This document shows positions 6,215-7,363 of a stretch of DNA of 7,363 bases, piece by piece. The stretch covers positions 1 to 7,363 of the forward strand of contig CAMDPB010000048.1 in assembly GCA_945903885.1 (NCBI GenBank), read 5' to 3'. Source of the stretch: Candidatus Finniella inopinata (GTDB taxonomy: Bacteria; Pseudomonadota; Alphaproteobacteria; Paracaedibacterales; CAITNM01). The notes below the pieces were generated by a model. That model was not told the origin of the DNA and ran no database searches. It saw only the letters and a list, made by a program, of their open reading frames with translations. Every line of letters starts with the position of its first letter. Position 1 is the stretch's first letter. The translations under genes were made by a program, and so were the position numbers.

Positions 6215-6981
6215 CCGCGAAAGTTATTATGTTTGGCAATCAAAAGGGCGGAGTTGGAAAAACAACTACAGCTGTCAACATGGCTACAATTATTGCAGCT
6301 TCTCAATTTAAAACACTGCTTATTGATTTTGACCCACAAGGAAACAGCACATCTGGTGTTAATGGCGATAAAAAACAGTTTGGAACTTATGAGTGGATGG
6401 CGGGCGGCAAAGGAAACCCAATCCAAAAAACTTACATTCCTCATTTGAATTTAATAAGCGCTAACATGGATCTGGCAGCAGCTGAAATTGAGCTTCTTCA
6501 AATGCCAAACAGAGAATTTGTTTTGCAAAATAGAATTGCTAGCCTTAAAGAAGAATATGATTACATCATCATAGATTGCCCGCCCTCGCTTGGACTTCTT
6601 ACGGTTAATGCCCTGACTGCAAGCTCACATATTATTATACCAATGCAATGCGAGTACTATGCTTTAGAGGGGATAAGCCATATCATGCAGATCATTCAGC
6701 GGGTTCAAGGCGGACTAAATCCACAGCTTCAGCTACTAGGAATTCTTTTAACAATGTATGACAAGCGCAGTACACTTAACCAACAAATAGCACATGATAT
6801 ACGTTTTCATTTTCAACAAAAGGTTTTTTCGTCTGTTATTCCTAGAAATGTTAAGATTGCTGAGGCCCCATCTCATGGAAAGCCGATTATTTTGTACGAT
6901 GTTAAAAGCACAGGCGCCGTATCATACATGGATGCAACAAAAGAATTACTACAACGCATAAATATTTCAGAGGTAGCATAA
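6211..6981 (+). CDS. parA: ParA (Soj-type) chromosome-partitioning ATPase
   Basis: Walker-type ATPase that binds the nucleoid non-specifically as an ATP dimer and is stimulated by ParB at parS, moving newly copied origins apart. The 256-residue chromosomal (short) form has the deviant Walker A motif KGGVGKTT at 12-19, with signature lysine K12 and catalytic K17. Walker A' is LLIDFDPQGNST (36-47, D39 and D41), and Walker B is IIIDCPPSLG (119-128, D122). There is no N-terminal helix-turn-helix of the plasmid ParA type. Family stretches QCEYYALEGISH and PRNVKIAEAPSHGKP are intact, and nothing suggests loss of function. The ATG at 6211 shares ATGA with the rsmG stop and has no separate ribosome site, so translation is probably coupled. 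The stop overlaps the parB start by one base (TAATG). With parS sites just upstream this is the chromosome's own segregation locus. Confidence 0.97.
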   Translation: MTAKVIMFGNQKGGVGKTTTAVNMATIIAASQFKTLLIDFDPQGNSTSGVNGDKKQFGTYEWMAGGKGNPIQKTYIPHLNLISANMDLAAAEIELLQMPNREFVLQNRIASLKEEYDYIIIDCPPSLGLLTVNALTASSHIIIPMQCEYYALEGISHIMQIIQRVQGGLNPQLQLLGILLTMYDKRSTLNQQIAHDIRFHFQQKVFSSVIPRNVKIAEAPSHGKPIILYDVKSTGAVSYMDATKELLQRINISEVA

Positions 6982-7363
6982 TGACAAATCGACCGACACT
7001 TGGAAGAGGGCTCGCCTCGCTATTAGGTGAAGCTAACATCCCTCATGCTCAGCAGACACCACAATCTATTGATATCGCGTCAATTCAACCAGGTCGTAAT
7101 CAACCTAGACAAGAGTTCTCTCAAGAAGATTTGTCTGATTTAGTTCTGTCTGTTCAGCGCAAAGGAATTCTTCAACCCTTACTTGTAAGACTAATTCGAC
7201 CCGGTCTGTTTGAAATCATAGCGGGCGAAAGACGCTGGAGGGCTGCAAAATCAGCAAAACTCTAACGTGTTCCTGTGGTTATTATTAATTGTAATGACCA
7301 AGAAGCTTTAGAAATAGGATTACTCGAAAACCTACAACGTCACGATCTGAATCCCATTGAAGA
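6981..7363 (+). pseudogene. parB: ParB chromosome-partitioning protein, interrupted by an in-frame TAA and cut by the right edge
   Basis: ParB is the CTP-hydrolysing clamp that loads at parS and activates ParA. The visible start has the ParA-contacting peptide LGRGLASLLG (7-16), then IQPGRNQPRQEF (35-46), GILQPLLVR (62-70) and the CTP-binding motif GERRWRA (82-88). A TAA at 7263-7265 ends the frame after residue 94. The next 32 codons in the same frame are plainly ParB: RVPVVII, then EALEIGLLENLQR (which includes the third nucleotide-binding motif) and HDLNPIE. A product ending at 94 would lack the rest of the CTPase fold, the parS-reading helix-turn-helix and the dimer domain. The ATG at 6981 follows CAGAGG (6968-6973) and overlaps the parA stop. 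A nonsense mutation, stop read-through (TAA followed by C) or a base-call error are all open. The family call is very sure. Confidence 0.9.
7263..7265 (+). other. In-frame TAA inside parB
   Basis: The codon lies between the GERRWRA motif and the RVPVVII strand, at a variable, often charged or polar position in ParB proteins. One substitution (for example AAA, CAA or GAA to TAA) explains it. The reading frame is open on both sides as far as the window shows. Confidence 0.85.

Noticed and set aside
5947..6444. A long open frame on the minus strand across rsmG and parA
   Set aside because: It is antisense to two well-identified conserved genes, has no family motifs, and is explained by their codon usage.
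1..7363. Search by eye for tRNA or rRNA genes, CRISPR repeats and insertion sequences
   Set aside because: No T-loop-like motif with a plausible acceptor stem, no regularly spaced repeats, and no transposase or terminal inverted repeats were seen.

Overview
The window looks like a stretch of chromosome from a low-GC alphaproteobacterium, probably one living with or inside a eukaryotic host. Two arrangements support this: a leftward ntrY-ntrX-trkA cluster, which is an alphaproteobacterial order, and a rightward rsmG-parA-parB block with perfect chromosomal parS sites. A Holosporales- or Rickettsiales-like bacterium is my inference from the base composition, the reduced NtrY and the eukaryote-type carrier gene. 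The sequence alone does not fix the genus.

Left part (1-3462, minus strand): three tightly packed genes are transcribed leftwards. They are ntrY (a membrane sensor kinase without a PAS domain), ntrX (a response regulator with an eroded AAA+ domain, overlapping ntrY by 11 bases) and the first 83 codons of trkA (NAD-binding part of the potassium-uptake regulator), three bases after ntrX. They would sense a membrane or redox cue, pass phosphate from NtrY to NtrX, and be co-transcribed with a potassium-transport component.

Middle (3463-4748): a 284-base divergent intergenic region precedes a rightward gene that I read as a mitochondrial carrier family (SLC25-like) protein. Its three signature motifs are exactly 91 residues apart. 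A one-base frameshift at a run of six A bases (3975-3980) splits it. Correcting that shift gives a full-length protein of about 309 residues. Such carriers are a eukaryotic family with very few bacterial members, so this is the most unusual item here. It would fit a horizontally acquired, host-mitochondrion-directed effector or an exchanger used by an intracellular bacterium, possibly now decaying.

Right part (4749-7363, plus strand): hslO (redox chaperone Hsp33), rsmG (16S rRNA methyltransferase), parA and the start of parB form a compact series. rsmG overlaps parA by 4 bases and parA overlaps parB by 1 base. Two perfect 16-base parS sites lie inside the coding sequences of hslO and rsmG, and both are read as Val-Ser-Arg-Glu-Thr. 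This is the chromosome-segregation centre and probably lies near the replication origin. parB carries an in-frame TAA after codon 94, although recognisable ParB sequence continues beyond it to the window edge. This is either a real lesion, a recoded stop or a sequence error.
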